A stretch of DNA of 64,000 nucleotides from Nocardioidaceae bacterium SCSIO 66511 (GCA_023100825.1 CP095846.1:2170001-2234000), one strand, 5' to 3'. Shown: positions 39,808 to 49,459, counted from the first letter of the stretch. Translations and numbers: made by a program. Notes: generated by a model from the letters alone, not told the origin.

Positions 39808-39866
39808 CCGCGCGTACGCGGGATTACGCTGGCTACGCAACGTTGTCTACGGGGCGGAGGTCTGCG

Positions 39867-41378
39867 ATGGCCACGCGTGATGCGAACCGCGGGCTGAATC
39901 GGACCAAGTCCGTCGAGCAGTCCATCCATGACACCGAGGCACCCGAGCATCGGCTGAAGAAGAACCTCGGTGCGCTCGACCTCGTGGTGTTCGGTGTCGG
40001 CGTCATCATCGGCGCCGGCATCTTCGTGCTGACCGGTCAGGTCGCCGCGAGCAACGCGGGTCCGGCCGTCGCGCTGTCGTTCCTGTTCGCCGGCATCGCC
40101 TGTGCATTGGCGGCGTTGTGCTACGCGGAGTTCGCTTCGACCGTGCCTGTTGCCGGTAGCGCGTACACGTTCTCGTACGCGACCTTCGGTGAGTTCATCG
40201 CGTTCGTCATCGGCTGGGACCTCGTACTCGAGTTCACCATCGGCTCGGCCGCGCTCTCTGTCGGGTTCTCCGGATACCTCAACACGCTGCTCGACGGCAC
40301 ACCGTTCGAGTTGCCTCTCTCCCTGCAGTCGGTTTCGACCGTCGACAATCCCGACGGCGTGTTCAACCTGTCCGGATTCGTGATCGCGCTCGTCGTGATG
40401 GGCATTCTGATCGCCGGCATCAAGCTGTCGAGCATCGTCAACCAGATCGTCGTCGCGATCAAGCTCGCCGTGGTGGCGATCGTGATCGTCGGCGGGATCG
40501 GCTACATCTCGGCGGACAACTACGATCCGTTCATTCCGCCGTCCGCCGGCGCCACCGGTGCCTCGGGGAGCTGGTTGCACGTACCGCTGGTGGAGACCCT
40601 GCTCGGCATCGAACCTCAGGTGTACGGCGTCGCGGGAATCTTCAGCGGTGCGGCGATCGTGTTCTTCGCGTTCATCGGGTTCGACGTCGTTGCGACGACG
40701 GCCGAGGAGGCGCGCAACCCACAGCGCGACGTACCGATCGGCATCATCGGCTCGCTCGCGATCGTCACCGTCCTGTACATGGCGGTCAGCCTCGTCATCA
40801 CCGGTATGCAGGACTTCAGGACCATGTCCCCGGACGATGCCGCTCCGCTCGCGACGGCGTTCGACGATCAAGGGGTGCATTGGATGGGCGATCTGATCTC
40901 CGTCGGTGCCTGTATCGGACTGACCGTCGTCGTGATGATCCTGATGCTCGGGCAGACGCGTGTCGCGTTCGCCATGGCGCGCGACGGCTTGCTGCCGCAG
41001 CCAGTCGCCAAGGTGCACCCGCGCTTCGGCACGCCGTACGTCATCACGCTGATCGCGGGGTCGGTTATTGCCATCATCGCCGGGTTCGTCGACCTGTCCA
41101 CCCTTTCCGAGCTGGTCAACATCGGCACGCTCTTCGCGTTCGTACTGGTCAGCGTCGGGGTCGTCCTCCTGCGCCGGAGGCGGCCCGACCTAGAGCGCTC
41201 CTTCCGGGTCCCGGCCGCTCCGGTGGTCGCGGCGCTCGCCGTACTGATGTGCGTGTACCTGATGCTGAACCTCCCGGGTGAGACCTGGGTCCGGTTCCTG
41301 ATCTGGATGGCGATCGGACTCGTCGTCTACTTCGCGTACGGCCGATCGCACAGCAGGCTCAACTTCCGGACCGACTGA
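39867..41378 (+). CDS. APC-family cationic amino acid permease
   Basis: 503 residues from ATG 39867, GGAGG at 39856-39860. Twelve or more hydrophobic segments. Family marks: LVVFGVGVIIGAGIFVLTG in TM1 with the unwound GAG, a TM3 stretch ending CYAEFASTVPVAGSAYTFSY, and FFAFIGFDVVATTAEEARNPQRDVP in TM6-7. This CAT-like group (YfnA/RocE) carries basic or branched amino acids. The N-terminal KKNLGALDL region is cytosolic. No catabolic partner gene adjacent. Confidence 0.9.
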   Translation: MATRDANRGLNRTKSVEQSIHDTEAPEHRLKKNLGALDLVVFGVGVIIGAGIFVLTGQVAASNAGPAVALSFLFAGIACALAALCYAEFASTVPVAGSAYTFSYATFGEFIAFVIGWDLVLEFTIGSAALSVGFSGYLNTLLDGTPFELPLSLQSVSTVDNPDGVFNLSGFVIALVVMGILIAGIKLSSIVNQIVVAIKLAVVAIVIVGGIGYISADNYDPFIPPSAGATGASGSWLHVPLVETLLGIEPQVYGVAGIFSGAAIVFFAFIGFDVVATTAEEARNPQRDVPIGIIGSLAIVTVLYMAVSLVITGMQDFRTMSPDDAAPLATAFDDQGVHWMGDLISVGACIGLTVVVMILMLGQTRVAFAMARDGLLPQPVAKVHPRFGTPYVITLIAGSVIAIIAGFVDLSTLSELVNIGTLFAFVLVSVGVVLLRRRRPDLERSFRVPAAPVVAALAVLMCVYLMLNLPGETWVRFLIWMAIGLVVYFAYGRSHSRLNFRTD

Positions 41379-41449
41379 GATGCCCTCGCGCACAGTGGGA
41401 CACTGGAACGGGGAATGCCAGGACCCCCGAGTGCGTTGGAGGGATTGCT

Positions 41450-42364
41450 ATGGGATGGATCCGTGACCGACGTACGCGCCGAAACGCGCCGCAGCTGCCC
41501 GGCCTCGACAAGGGGGAGCGGCCGGTGCTGCTCCATGCGCTCGACGGTTTCCTCGGGGCGGGCTCCGGTCCGAGGGTGGCCGCCGAGTACATCGCGGGCG
41601 ACGACGGTGTGACCGTCGAGAGCTTCGACGTCGACGAGTACTACGACTACCGAGCCCGCCGTCCGGCGCTCGTCTTCGACGAGAACCGCTACACCGACTA
41701 CGAGCAGCCGGCACTCGACGTACAACTGCTGCGCGATGCTGCGGATACGCCGTACCTGTTGCTCGCGGGTCCCGAGCCGGACTACCGGTGGGAGATGTTC
41801 GCGACCGAGGTTGCGTACGTCATCGAGCAGTACGACGTCTCGCTCACGGTCGGCATGGGCGCCGTGCCGATGGGCGTACCCCACACCCGGCCGCTCGTCG
41901 TCACCCAGCATGCGAACCGCAAGGCGTTGATCGACCAGCGCAACCTCTGGAACGGTCAGGTCGTCGTGCCCGCCAGCGCGCAGGCGATGGTGGAGTACCG
42001 CCTCGGCGAGTGGGGGTACGACGCCATGGGCTATGTCGTGCACGTTCCGCACTACCTCGCCCAGGTCGACTACCCCGCTGCGTCGATCGCACTGCTCGAC
42101 GCGGTGTCCCGGCGCACCGGGCTGCAGTTCGAGCTCGACGACCTACGCGCCCGCCAGGTCGAGGCGATCGCCGATATCGAGGACCAGATCCGCGAGCAGG
42201 ACGGCGGTGCCGTACTCGCGAACCTCGAGCAGCAGTACGACGCGTTCAGCCGCGGGGCGAACCAGTCGCTGCTGGCATCCGACGACTCCTTGCCGTCCGG
42301 TGAGGAGCTCGGCCGCCAGTTCGAGCAGTTCCTGGCCCAGGTCGACAAACGCGACGACGACTAG
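41450..42364 (+). CDS. PAC2-family protein (proteasome-assembly-chaperone fold)
   Basis: 304 residues, ATG 41450 with GGAGGG upstream. The PAC2 domain spans about residues 20-230 (LLHALDGFLGAGSGPRVAAEYI, GPEPDYRWEMFATEV, GMGAVPMGVPHTRP), followed by a helical C-terminus. Actinobacterial PAC2 proteins are related to archaeal and eukaryotic proteasome chaperones, but their role is not established; they often occur where a 20S proteasome exists. No proteasome gene lies in this window. Confidence 0.85.
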   Translation: MGWIRDRRTRRNAPQLPGLDKGERPVLLHALDGFLGAGSGPRVAAEYIAGDDGVTVESFDVDEYYDYRARRPALVFDENRYTDYEQPALDVQLLRDAADTPYLLLAGPEPDYRWEMFATEVAYVIEQYDVSLTVGMGAVPMGVPHTRPLVVTQHANRKALIDQRNLWNGQVVVPASAQAMVEYRLGEWGYDAMGYVVHVPHYLAQVDYPAASIALLDAVSRRTGLQFELDDLRARQVEAIADIEDQIREQDGGAVLANLEQQYDAFSRGANQSLLASDDSLPSGEELGRQFEQFLAQVDKRDDD

Positions 42365-42414
42365 CGCGACGACGATTGCCCTGAGTTCGGGCGCGGCCAT
42401 GACACAATGCCCGC

Positions 42415-43287
42415 GTGCCTGAATCGATCACCGAACTCGTCGGCCTGCTCGACCTCGAGCGGCTGGATGAGGATCTGTTCCGTGGCTCGCATCCGCGCTC
42501 GAGCGAGATGACGCGGGTCTTCGGCGGCCAGGTCGCCGCGCAGGCCCTGATGGCCGCCTGCTCGAGCATCCCGGCCGGCCGCAGCGTGCATTCGCTGCAC
42601 GCGTACTTCCTGCTCGGCGGAGACCCGTCGGTTCCGCTCATCTACGACGTCGATCGCATCCGCGACGGCGGTTCGTTCAGCACCCGGCGGGTGATGGCGC
42701 GTCAGCACGGCGAGGTCATCTTCTACCTGACGGCGTCGTTCCACAAGCACGAGCTCGGGTACGACCACCAGGACGTGATGCCGGTCGTACCGCCGGTCGA
42801 GGACTCGATCAAGATGGTCGACCTCTTCGAGACGCTCAACGAGAGCGTCGCGGAGCACTGGCGACGGGAGTGGTCGGCTCTCGACCTGCGCTACGTCGGC
42901 GACAACCGCGCCGAGGACGACCCGACTCGCAAGACCGTCCCCGCCGTGCAACGCATGTGGTTCCGCGCCAACGGCGACCTTCCCGACGACCCGGTGCTCA
43001 ATGCCTGCGTCTTGACCTACATCAGCGACCTGAGCCTGCTCGGTACGTCGCTCCTCCCGCACGGCGTGATGATCGGGTCACCACGGCTCCAGCCGGCGTC
43101 GCTCGACCACGCGGTCTGGTTCCACCGTCCCGTACGCGCCGACGAGTGGCTGCTGTATGACCAGACCTCGCCGACGGCCACCGGTGCGCGTGGCTTCGCG
43201 ACTGCCAACATCTACACGCAGGACGGAGTCTTGGTCGCGTCGGTTGCACAGGAGGGCCTGATCCGGCCGATCGAACCGAAGGCCTGA
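42415..43287 (+). CDS. tesB: Acyl-CoA thioesterase II
   Basis: 290 residues from GTG 42415. Double hot-dog thioesterase: FRGSHPRSSEMTRVFGGQVAAQAL (residues 22-45), SLHAYFLLGGDPSVPLIYDV, and C-terminal SPRLQPASLDHAVWFHRP with the catalytic Asp in LDHA. It hydrolyses medium- and long-chain acyl-CoA. It converges on the HtdX-FabG4 operon, 7 bases apart. CACAAT with a six-base gap before the GTG may be a leaderless -10. Confidence 0.93.
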   Translation: MPESITELVGLLDLERLDEDLFRGSHPRSSEMTRVFGGQVAAQALMAACSSIPAGRSVHSLHAYFLLGGDPSVPLIYDVDRIRDGGSFSTRRVMARQHGEVIFYLTASFHKHELGYDHQDVMPVVPPVEDSIKMVDLFETLNESVAEHWRREWSALDLRYVGDNRAEDDPTRKTVPAVQRMWFRANGDLPDDPVLNACVLTYISDLSLLGTSLLPHGVMIGSPRLQPASLDHAVWFHRPVRADEWLLYDQTSPTATGARGFATANIYTQDGVLVASVAQEGLIRPIEPKA

Positions 43288-43294
43288 CGACCGG

Positions 43295-44182
43295 TCAGAG
43301 CGCGGCGACCCGGCCGACCAGATGCGTCATCGGCTTCTTCGTACCCGATACGGCGAACGTCGACTCGCGCACGCCGACCTCGGCACCGAACACGACGCTC
43401 CCCGGCAGCAGGATCGGCTTCTGGAACTCCACGTCGACGCGGTACGCGGCGGGCAGATCGCTCGCGATCGCAGCCAGGCACCGCGCCTTGGTCCACATCC
43501 CGTGGGCGATCTGTCGGGGAAATCCGAGTGCCTTCGCACTGAGCCGATAGAGGTGGATCGGGTTGCGATCGCCCGACACAGCACCGTAGCGCCGCCCCAG
43601 GTCGGCGCCGAGCCGCCAGCGGGACGTGCCGGCCGGTGCGTCGATGCCGTCGAGCGGCGAAACGGCGACGGCGGACTCGTCACGCCGTCCGCGGGAGAGG
43701 TAGCTGCTCGTCTCTTCCCAGACCGTCGTGTCGTCGACCGTCGCGCGTGAGACCAGGTCGATGAGCCGCCCGCGCGGGTGGGCTCGCAGATTGGCGGCGT
43801 TGACGGACATCGAGTACGTCTCGCCGACCTCGATCGGGCGATGCTGGGTGATCGAGTTCGTGAGGTGCACCAACCCCATCGGCGCGAACGGGAACGCCGT
43901 ATCGGTCATCAGCTTCAATTGCAACCCGAACGCCGCGAGATGCGGGTACGTCGCCGGCAGCTCGTTGCGGAGCCCGAAACCGCAGACATCGGCGTACGCG
44001 GCAAGCTGCGCGCCGTCGGTCGTGACGGCCGCCCGCGTGAGCGTGACGTCCGGGACCACGTCACCGCCGTGGCGTACCCCCGGCAGCCGGCCCACGACGG
44101 GCAGTGCCGGCAGTGCGGCCTTCGCGTAGAGCGGGAGCGCCGAAGGCGCCCGGTCGAGGTTGCGTACCGACATCTCAGGCAC
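43295..44182 (-). CDS. MaoC-like (3R)-hydroxyacyl-thioester dehydratase, HtdX-like
   Basis: 295 residues from GTG 44182; ATG 44173 is the alternative. The GTG is favoured because it gives the 8-base stop-start overlap (GTGCCTGA) seen at other junctions in this genome. Double hot-dog MaoC protein: a degenerate N-terminal half, and C-terminal GDRNPIHLYRLSAKALGFPRQIAHGMW with the catalytic Asp and His. It hydrates or dehydrates enoyl thioesters. Order HtdX-FabG4 with divergent FadA2 equals Rv0241c-Rv0242c-Rv0243 in M. tuberculosis. Confidence 0.88.
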   Translation of the reverse strand: MPEMSVRNLDRAPSALPLYAKAALPALPVVGRLPGVRHGGDVVPDVTLTRAAVTTDGAQLAAYADVCGFGLRNELPATYPHLAAFGLQLKLMTDTAFPFAPMGLVHLTNSITQHRPIEVGETYSMSVNAANLRAHPRGRLIDLVSRATVDDTTVWEETSSYLSRGRRDESAVAVSPLDGIDAPAGTSRWRLGADLGRRYGAVSGDRNPIHLYRLSAKALGFPRQIAHGMWTKARCLAAIASDLPAAYRVDVEFQKPILLPGSVVFGAEVGVRESTFAVSGTKKPMTHLVGRVAAL

Positions 44183-45518
44183 CGAGCAGACTCTGACCGC
44201 ACACGCGCACGACGTTGCCGCTGACCGACGACGAACCGGGGTGCGCGTACCACGCGACCGTCTCGGCGACGTCGATCGGCAGGCCGCCTTGCGACATGGA
44301 GTTCATCCGGCGACCGGCCTCGCGGATCGCGAGCGGAATGGTCTTGACCATCGCCGTCTCGATGAAACCGGGTGCGACCGCGTTGACGGTGATTCCGGAG
44401 TCGGCGACCCGGGTGGACAGCTCTTGGACGAACCCGATGACGCCGGCCTTCGAAGCGGCGTAGTTGGTCTGCCCGTTGTTGCCCGCGATGCCGGCGATCG
44501 ACGAGACACCGATGACCCGGCCGTTCGGGCGGATCAGCTTCTGGGCGAGGAGCTCGGCGGTGATGCGTTGGGGTGCGCCGACGTTGACGTCGATGACCGA
44601 CTGCCAGTTCTCCGGCTTCATGTTGCGCAAGCGCTTGTCGCGGGTGATGCCGGCGTTGTGTACGACGATGTCGACACCGCCGTACGTCTCGTCGAGCTGG
44701 CGTGCGATTCGCTTCGGTGCGTCGGTCGCGGTGATGTCGAGGACGATGCTCGAACCGTCGAGCTCGTCCATGAGTCCCTTCAGATCACTGGCGAGCGGTG
44801 CGACGTCGAGCCCGACGATGCTGGCCCCGTCGCGATGCAGGGCTCGCGCCATCGCCTCGCCCAGACCTCGCGACGCCCCCGTGATGAGAGCCACCTTGCC
44901 GTCGAGCGGCCGCTGCGGGTCGGCATCTTCTGGAGCGTTGTGCGCGACGGTGCCGATACGTACGACCTGTCCCGACACGTACGCCGACTTGGGGGAGAGC
45001 AAGAACTCGACGGTCGAGGCGATGGAGTCCTCGGCGCCCGGGACTACGTAGACCAGCTGCACGGTGGAGCCGCCGCCCACCTCCTTGCCGAGTGATCGCG
45101 TGATGCCCTCGAGCGCGCGCTGGGCGATCGCCTCGCTGTCGGAGTCGGCCGCCTCGGCGGGCGTACCTAGGACGACGATGCGCGCGCAGCGGGCGAGGCT
45201 CCGCAGCACCGGGGCGAAGAACTCCTGGAGCGCCAGCAGCTGAGCGGGCGTCTTGATGCCCGTCGCGTCGAACACGATGCCCTTGTACCGCTTGCCGTCC
45301 TCGGCCGTGTCGGCGACGGTGACCTGTCGCGTGGCGAGGACGTCGCCGACGTACTTCACGAGTCTGCCGCCGTCGGCAGCGCCGAGCAGCACCGTGCCGT
45401 CCACCAGGGGCGCGCCGGTGCGCCAGCGGTCCAGGACGGGCGGGTTGGGAAGGCCGATGTTCTTCGCGATCAGCTGGCCGACCGGGGTGTTGATCAGCGA
45501 CTGGTAGCGGTCAGTCAT
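44175..45518 (-). CDS. High-molecular-weight 3-oxoacyl-ACP reductase, FabG4-like
   Basis: 447 residues from ATG 45518. An N-terminal flavodoxin-like domain (about 1-200) precedes a full SDR domain (VALITGASRGLGEAMARAL at about 210, NAGITRDK, catalytic Ser in GVSSIAGIAGNNGQ, Tyr/Lys in NYAASKAG). FabG4 (Rv0242c) is the known two-domain case, an NADH-dependent ketoacyl-CoA reductase. Ends 8 bases inside the dehydratase gene, so reductase and dehydratase are co-translated. The 174-base gap to the divergent thiolase holds a palindrome. Confidence 0.92.
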   Translation of the reverse strand: MTDRYQSLINTPVGQLIAKNIGLPNPPVLDRWRTGAPLVDGTVLLGAADGGRLVKYVGDVLATRQVTVADTAEDGKRYKGIVFDATGIKTPAQLLALQEFFAPVLRSLARCARIVVLGTPAEAADSDSEAIAQRALEGITRSLGKEVGGGSTVQLVYVVPGAEDSIASTVEFLLSPKSAYVSGQVVRIGTVAHNAPEDADPQRPLDGKVALITGASRGLGEAMARALHRDGASIVGLDVAPLASDLKGLMDELDGSSIVLDITATDAPKRIARQLDETYGGVDIVVHNAGITRDKRLRNMKPENWQSVIDVNVGAPQRITAELLAQKLIRPNGRVIGVSSIAGIAGNNGQTNYAASKAGVIGFVQELSTRVADSGITVNAVAPGFIETAMVKTIPLAIREAGRRMNSMSQGGLPIDVAETVAWYAHPGSSSVSGNVVRVCGQSLLGA

Positions 45519-45573
45519 TCGCGATGTGTCCAATCTCTCGCATACCGGTGGTATCTCGAACGTCGTACGAACT

Positions 45574-45588
45574 GTAACTTCTGGTTAC
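45574..45588. promoter_or_regulatory. Small palindrome in the fabG4/fadA2 divergent promoter
   Basis: GTAAC-TTCTG-GTTAC is a 5-bp inverted repeat with a 5-base spacer between the two divergent genes; a second, ATACC-GGT-GGTAT, lies at 45542-45554. Either could be an operator for the TetR protein encoded at 47060. The support is only position and symmetry. Confidence 0.35.
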
Positions 45589-45707
45589 GCTCGTAGTCCA
45601 CACGGTGTGGCGCGCATGACGCGACCGCCTTCGATGGCGGCGAGCGTCGTCACTGACAGACTGGCATACACGGCTCGTGACTTCGAGCCGACTGATGAGG
45701 AGTTCGG

Positions 45708-47009
45708 ATGGCTGGCACACAATCGGGTTCGGCGAGTGCACCGCGGCGGGTCGCCATCATCGGCGGCAACCGGATCCCGTTCGCGCGTTCGAACAAGACG
45801 TACGCGCATGCGTCGAACCAAGACATGCTGACGACCGCAATCAACGGTCTCGCGGAGCGGTACGGCTTGGTCGGTGAGCGGGTCGGCGAGGTCGTCGCCG
45901 GCGCGGTGCTCAAGCACAGCAGGGACTTCAACCTCACGCGTGAATCGGTGCTGGGTTCGGTCCTGTCCGCGGACACGCCTGCGTACGACATCCAGCAGGC
46001 GTGTGACACGGGGCTGCAGGCGACGGTGCAGGTGGCCAACAAGATCGCGCTCGGCAAGATCGAGGTCGGCATCGCGGGTGGCTCCGATACGACCTCGGAT
46101 GCGCCGCTCGCCGTCAACGAGCGGCTGCGCAAGATCCTGCTGGAGGCGAACCGTGCCAAGTCGATGAAGGGTCGGCTGGCCGCGCTTGCGAAGGTCCGGC
46201 CCGCGCATCTCGCGCCGGCGATCCCGCAGAATGCCGAGCCGCGTACCGGCCTGTCGATGGGCGACAGTGCTGCGCTGACCGCGGTCGAGTGGGACGTCAC
46301 CCGTGCGGAGCAGGACGAGCTGACCGTCGCTTCGCACCATCGGTTGGCGGCGGCGTACGAACGCGGCTTCCTCGATGACCTGATGTCTCCGTACCTCGGG
46401 TTGGAGCGTGACCAGAACCTGCGTGCCGACTCGTCGACGGAGAAGCTGGCGAAGCTGAAGCCGGTGTTCGGCAAGGGCGATGCGGCGACGATGACCGCGG
46501 GCAACTCGACGCCGCTCACTGATGGCGCGTCGGCGGTGTTGCTCGCGTCGGAGGAGTTCGCGAAGGAGCGTGGCTGGGAGATCCTCGGCTATCTGAGCGA
46601 TTACGAGACGGCCGCGGTCGACTACGTGCACGGGCAGGAGGGTCTGCTCATGGCGCCTGCGTATGCGATGCCGCGGATGCTGGCGCGTGCGGGTCGTTCG
46701 CTGCAGGATTTCGACTTCTACGAGATCCACGAGGCGTTTGCTTCGCAGGTGCTCGCGACGCTCAAGGCGTGGGAGGATCCGATCTTCTGTAAGGAGCGGC
46801 TCGGCCTCGATGCCCCGCTCGGGCCGATCGATCGGGACAAGCTGAACGTCGCGGGTTCGTCGTTGGCGGCGGGTCATCCGTTCGCGGCGACGGGCGGTCG
46901 GATCGTCGCGACGTTGGCGAAGCTCCTTGCGGAGAAGGGTTCCGGCAGCGGGGTCATCTCGATTTGTGCGGCGGGTGGACAAGGAGTCACCGCGATCATC
47001 GAGCGGTGA
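45708..47009 (+). CDS. Thiolase, FadA2-like acetyl-CoA C-acyltransferase
   Basis: 433 residues, ATG 45708. Thiolase active-site residues: nucleophile Cys in YDIQQACDTGLQA, His in YEIHEAFASQ and the second Cys in VISICAAGGQG. The length and IIGGNRIPFARSN start match the FadI/FadA2 branch. It splits or makes 3-ketoacyl-CoA. With the FabG4-like reductase and HtdX-like dehydratase it covers beta-oxidation steps run in either direction. Confidence 0.93.
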   Translation: MAGTQSGSASAPRRVAIIGGNRIPFARSNKTYAHASNQDMLTTAINGLAERYGLVGERVGEVVAGAVLKHSRDFNLTRESVLGSVLSADTPAYDIQQACDTGLQATVQVANKIALGKIEVGIAGGSDTTSDAPLAVNERLRKILLEANRAKSMKGRLAALAKVRPAHLAPAIPQNAEPRTGLSMGDSAALTAVEWDVTRAEQDELTVASHHRLAAAYERGFLDDLMSPYLGLERDQNLRADSSTEKLAKLKPVFGKGDAATMTAGNSTPLTDGASAVLLASEEFAKERGWEILGYLSDYETAAVDYVHGQEGLLMAPAYAMPRMLARAGRSLQDFDFYEIHEAFASQVLATLKAWEDPIFCKERLGLDAPLGPIDRDKLNVAGSSLAAGHPFAATGGRIVATLAKLLAEKGSGSGVISICAAGGQGVTAIIER

Positions 47010-47059
47010 ACCACGCAGCGAGGTACGGTCTGGCCCAGCGGGGTCAGTGGCGCGACCGG

Positions 47060-47722
47060 TCAGCTCTTGGGTACGCCGGTTGCCATGGCGATGGCGGCTT
47101 GTAGGAGGTACTCGCGTACCACGTCGAACGAAACCGACTGGACCTCGGGGAGCCCGGGGCTGGACTCGCTGACGACGAGGCGGAGCCGGGCGAGCTGTAG
47201 TCCGCCGAGTGCCTGTGTGTAAAGGACGTTCGCGAGCAGTTGTGCGTCGTCGACCTGGAAGTCGCCACTCTTCGAACCGGCGTCGAGTACGTCGACGAGA
47301 GCTTGTAGTGCACCGCTGATGGCGCGTCCGAGCCGGAACATGGCGCCTTCGGCGACGTCGTTCATCAGCTCGGTGCCGGGTGTGCGGAGCAGGGTGAGCG
47401 CGCAGTCGACGAATGCGGGGTATTGCTCGCCGTAGTCGAGGAATGCGCCGCAGATGAGGCGTAGTCGCTCGGGCGGAGTCTGGGTTTCGTCGTCGGCGGC
47501 GCGCATCCGCGACTGGATCTCGTCGAGATAGGAGACGAGGGTCAGCGCGAACAGCTCCTCCTTGCCGGTGAAGTGGCGGTAGATGATGGCGCGGTTGATG
47601 CCGACGGCACGTGCGATGTCTTCGATCTGTGCGTCGCGTACGCCTGCAGCGTCGAAGAGGGAGCGCGTCGCTCGGAGGATCTCATCGGATCGCTGGCGGC
47701 GTCGTTGTGCGGTCGCGCTCAT
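47060..47722 (-). CDS. TetR-family regulator
   Basis: 220 residues from ATG 47722 (MSATAQRRRQRSDEILRAT); an in-frame ATG at 47791 would add 23 residues of low complexity. The TetR helix-turn-helix is at about 30-60 (AQIEDIARAVGINRAIIYRHFTGKEELF). It converges on fadA2, 50 bases apart. A TetR gene is a usual neighbour of this lipid cluster, and control of fabG4-htdX and fadA2 by it is plausible. Confidence 0.88.
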   Translation of the reverse strand: MSATAQRRRQRSDEILRATRSLFDAAGVRDAQIEDIARAVGINRAIIYRHFTGKEELFALTLVSYLDEIQSRMRAADDETQTPPERLRLICGAFLDYGEQYPAFVDCALTLLRTPGTELMNDVAEGAMFRLGRAISGALQALVDVLDAGSKSGDFQVDDAQLLANVLYTQALGGLQLARLRLVVSESSPGLPEVQSVSFDVVREYLLQAAIAMATGVPKS

Positions 47723-47878
47723 CGGTGCCGTCGACTTGGGCCTCGACCCGCGCGGCTGGGACGGCGAGGCCGATCGAGAGGTCGGATCCATCCATCTCAT
47801 CCTACGACAGCGATCACGCTGCGTTGCGGCTATGTGCGATTGTCCGGTCGGCGTGGCGGGAGGTTCTACGATGCGCGT

Positions 47879-48826
47879 GTGCACGATTCGAGGTCTGGCT
47901 CCGCAGTACGTACGTGGCTGGCCGGGCGTCCGGTACCGGTTGAGGTCATGTTGTCGCCCATGCGGAGGGGTTCGGGTGACCCGACGTACGCCGAGCACGA
48001 TGGACGGATCTGGCGGGCGATGCGTACGCCGGCCGGACCCGCGACGCTCGCCATGCCGAAACGGGCGGAGGACGGGCGGGTCGTGGCTCAGGCGTGGGGC
48101 GACGGTGCCGAATGGGCGCTCGATCGCGTTCCTCGGATGCTCGGAGACGACGACGATCTCTCGGGTTTCGTACCGCGTCACGACGCGTTGGCGAATGCGT
48201 GGCGACGGTTCGGGCCGATTCGGGTGCCGGCGACGGGCCTGGTGTTCGAGACGCTGTTGGTGGCGATCCTGGAACAGAAGGTGACCGGCAGTGAGGCGTG
48301 GTATGCGTGGCGCCGACTGGTCCGAGAGCACGGCGATCCCGCACCCGGCGCGGGCGCGGAGCTACGACTTGCGGTGCCGCCGGACGCGGCGACGATTCGC
48401 AGGATTCCGTCGTGGACGTGGCGGCAGCTGTGCGTCGACCATGCCCGCTCCAAGGCGATCACCGTCGCTGCGCAGCGCTGTGACGCGCTCGAGCGGACAG
48501 TTGACGCCTCGCCGACCGACGCCGATGCAGCACTGCGATCGTTGCCCGGTATCGGGGTCTGGACTTCGGCCGAGGTACGTCAGCGCGCCCACGGGCACAG
48601 CGATGCGGTCAGCTTCGGTGACTACCACCTGAGCTCGCGCGTCGGCCTGATGCTGGTCGGCGAGCCGATCGACGATGCCCGGATGGCGGAGGTGCTCGCT
48701 GACTACCGTCCGCATCGCTACCGCGTGCAGCGACTCGTCGAGCTCGCAGGGCCGATGCGGCCGCGGAGGCACCCGAGAATGCCGCCGCGGCGCCATCTGC
48801 CGACGCCTGGCTCACGAGCCTTCTGA
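47879..48826 (+). CDS. DNA-3-methyladenine glycosylase II-like HhH-GPD protein
   Basis: About 315 residues. The start is uncertain: GTG 47879 gives the HDSRSGSAVRTWLAG beginning typical of the AlkA N-terminal region. Downstream are TGLVFETLLVAILEQKVTGSEAWYAWR, the helix-hairpin-helix LRSLPGIGVWTSAEV and the catalytic Asp in SFGDYHLSS near residue 247. Removes alkylated purines in base-excision repair. The Pro/Arg-rich end overlaps the 3' end of the secreted-protein gene by 15 bases. No Ada protein nearby. Confidence 0.87.
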   Translation: MHDSRSGSAVRTWLAGRPVPVEVMLSPMRRGSGDPTYAEHDGRIWRAMRTPAGPATLAMPKRAEDGRVVAQAWGDGAEWALDRVPRMLGDDDDLSGFVPRHDALANAWRRFGPIRVPATGLVFETLLVAILEQKVTGSEAWYAWRRLVREHGDPAPGAGAELRLAVPPDAATIRRIPSWTWRQLCVDHARSKAITVAAQRCDALERTVDASPTDADAALRSLPGIGVWTSAEVRQRAHGHSDAVSFGDYHLSSRVGLMLVGEPIDDARMAEVLADYRPHRYRVQRLVELAGPMRPRRHPRMPPRRHLPTPGSRAF

Positions 48827-49459
48827 CGTCCTCGGCCAGGCGGGGCGATCGAGCCGTAGCCATCCGCGGCGCGGCACATCGTCACCGCATGTCACCGGCA
48901 CATCGCCGGCCATCCCGCATGGTGCTGTCGATCTCTTCTCGTACCGCGAGACGACGAAGTAGCGGCGTGCGCCGATCAGCCGCCGCGGCCCGCGTACCCG
49001 CACTCCACGGGCGGACGTACGGCTGACGTCGAGCCGGGCGATGCGTTTGCGGGTGGCGTTGCTGATCAGGTCGGCGCGCAGCGTGCCGTTGTGCGCGTAG
49101 ATCGTGATGTTCCGGGATGCGCCGGGCTCCGGCTCGGTGCCGAGCTCGAGCACAATGTTGCGACGCCGTTTGTGCAGATCGGCGGTACGGAACTTCTCGT
49201 ACGTCCGCACGGTGTACGCGAGGTCGACGTGCCGCTTGCCGTACACGGCGACGCGATCCGTCACGCGCGCTATGTCGAGGGGGCCGCCGGTGTCGTCGGG
49301 GTCGGTTGTCGTTGAGCGGGTGACCCGCTCGTGCTCTGTCGCCTGCGCGGGCGGGCTGGTGGCGGCGAACAGCAGCGGTGCGGTCAGGATGCCGACAGCG
49401 GCGGTCGCGGTCGTTCGGCGGGACGGTAGTAGACGGGTACGGATGGTCGCTCGGCGCAC
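48812..49459 (-). CDS. Secreted protein of unknown function
   Basis: 215 residues, GTG 49459. Signal peptide with a basic start and hydrophobic core (VGILTAPLLFAATSPPAQA, cleavage likely after AQA near residue 40). The mature part has a beta-rich pattern (VAVYGKRHVDLAYTVRTYE, NIVLELGTEPEP, ITIYAHNGTLRADLI) and two Cys near the C-terminus. I do not recognise a family. Divergent from another secreted-protein gene at 49629. Confidence 0.7.
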   Translation of the reverse strand: MRRATIRTRLLPSRRTTATAAVGILTAPLLFAATSPPAQATEHERVTRSTTTDPDDTGGPLDIARVTDRVAVYGKRHVDLAYTVRTYEKFRTADLHKRRRNIVLELGTEPEPGASRNITIYAHNGTLRADLISNATRKRIARLDVSRTSARGVRVRGPRRLIGARRYFVVSRYEKRSTAPCGMAGDVPVTCGDDVPRRGWLRLDRPAWPRTSEGS

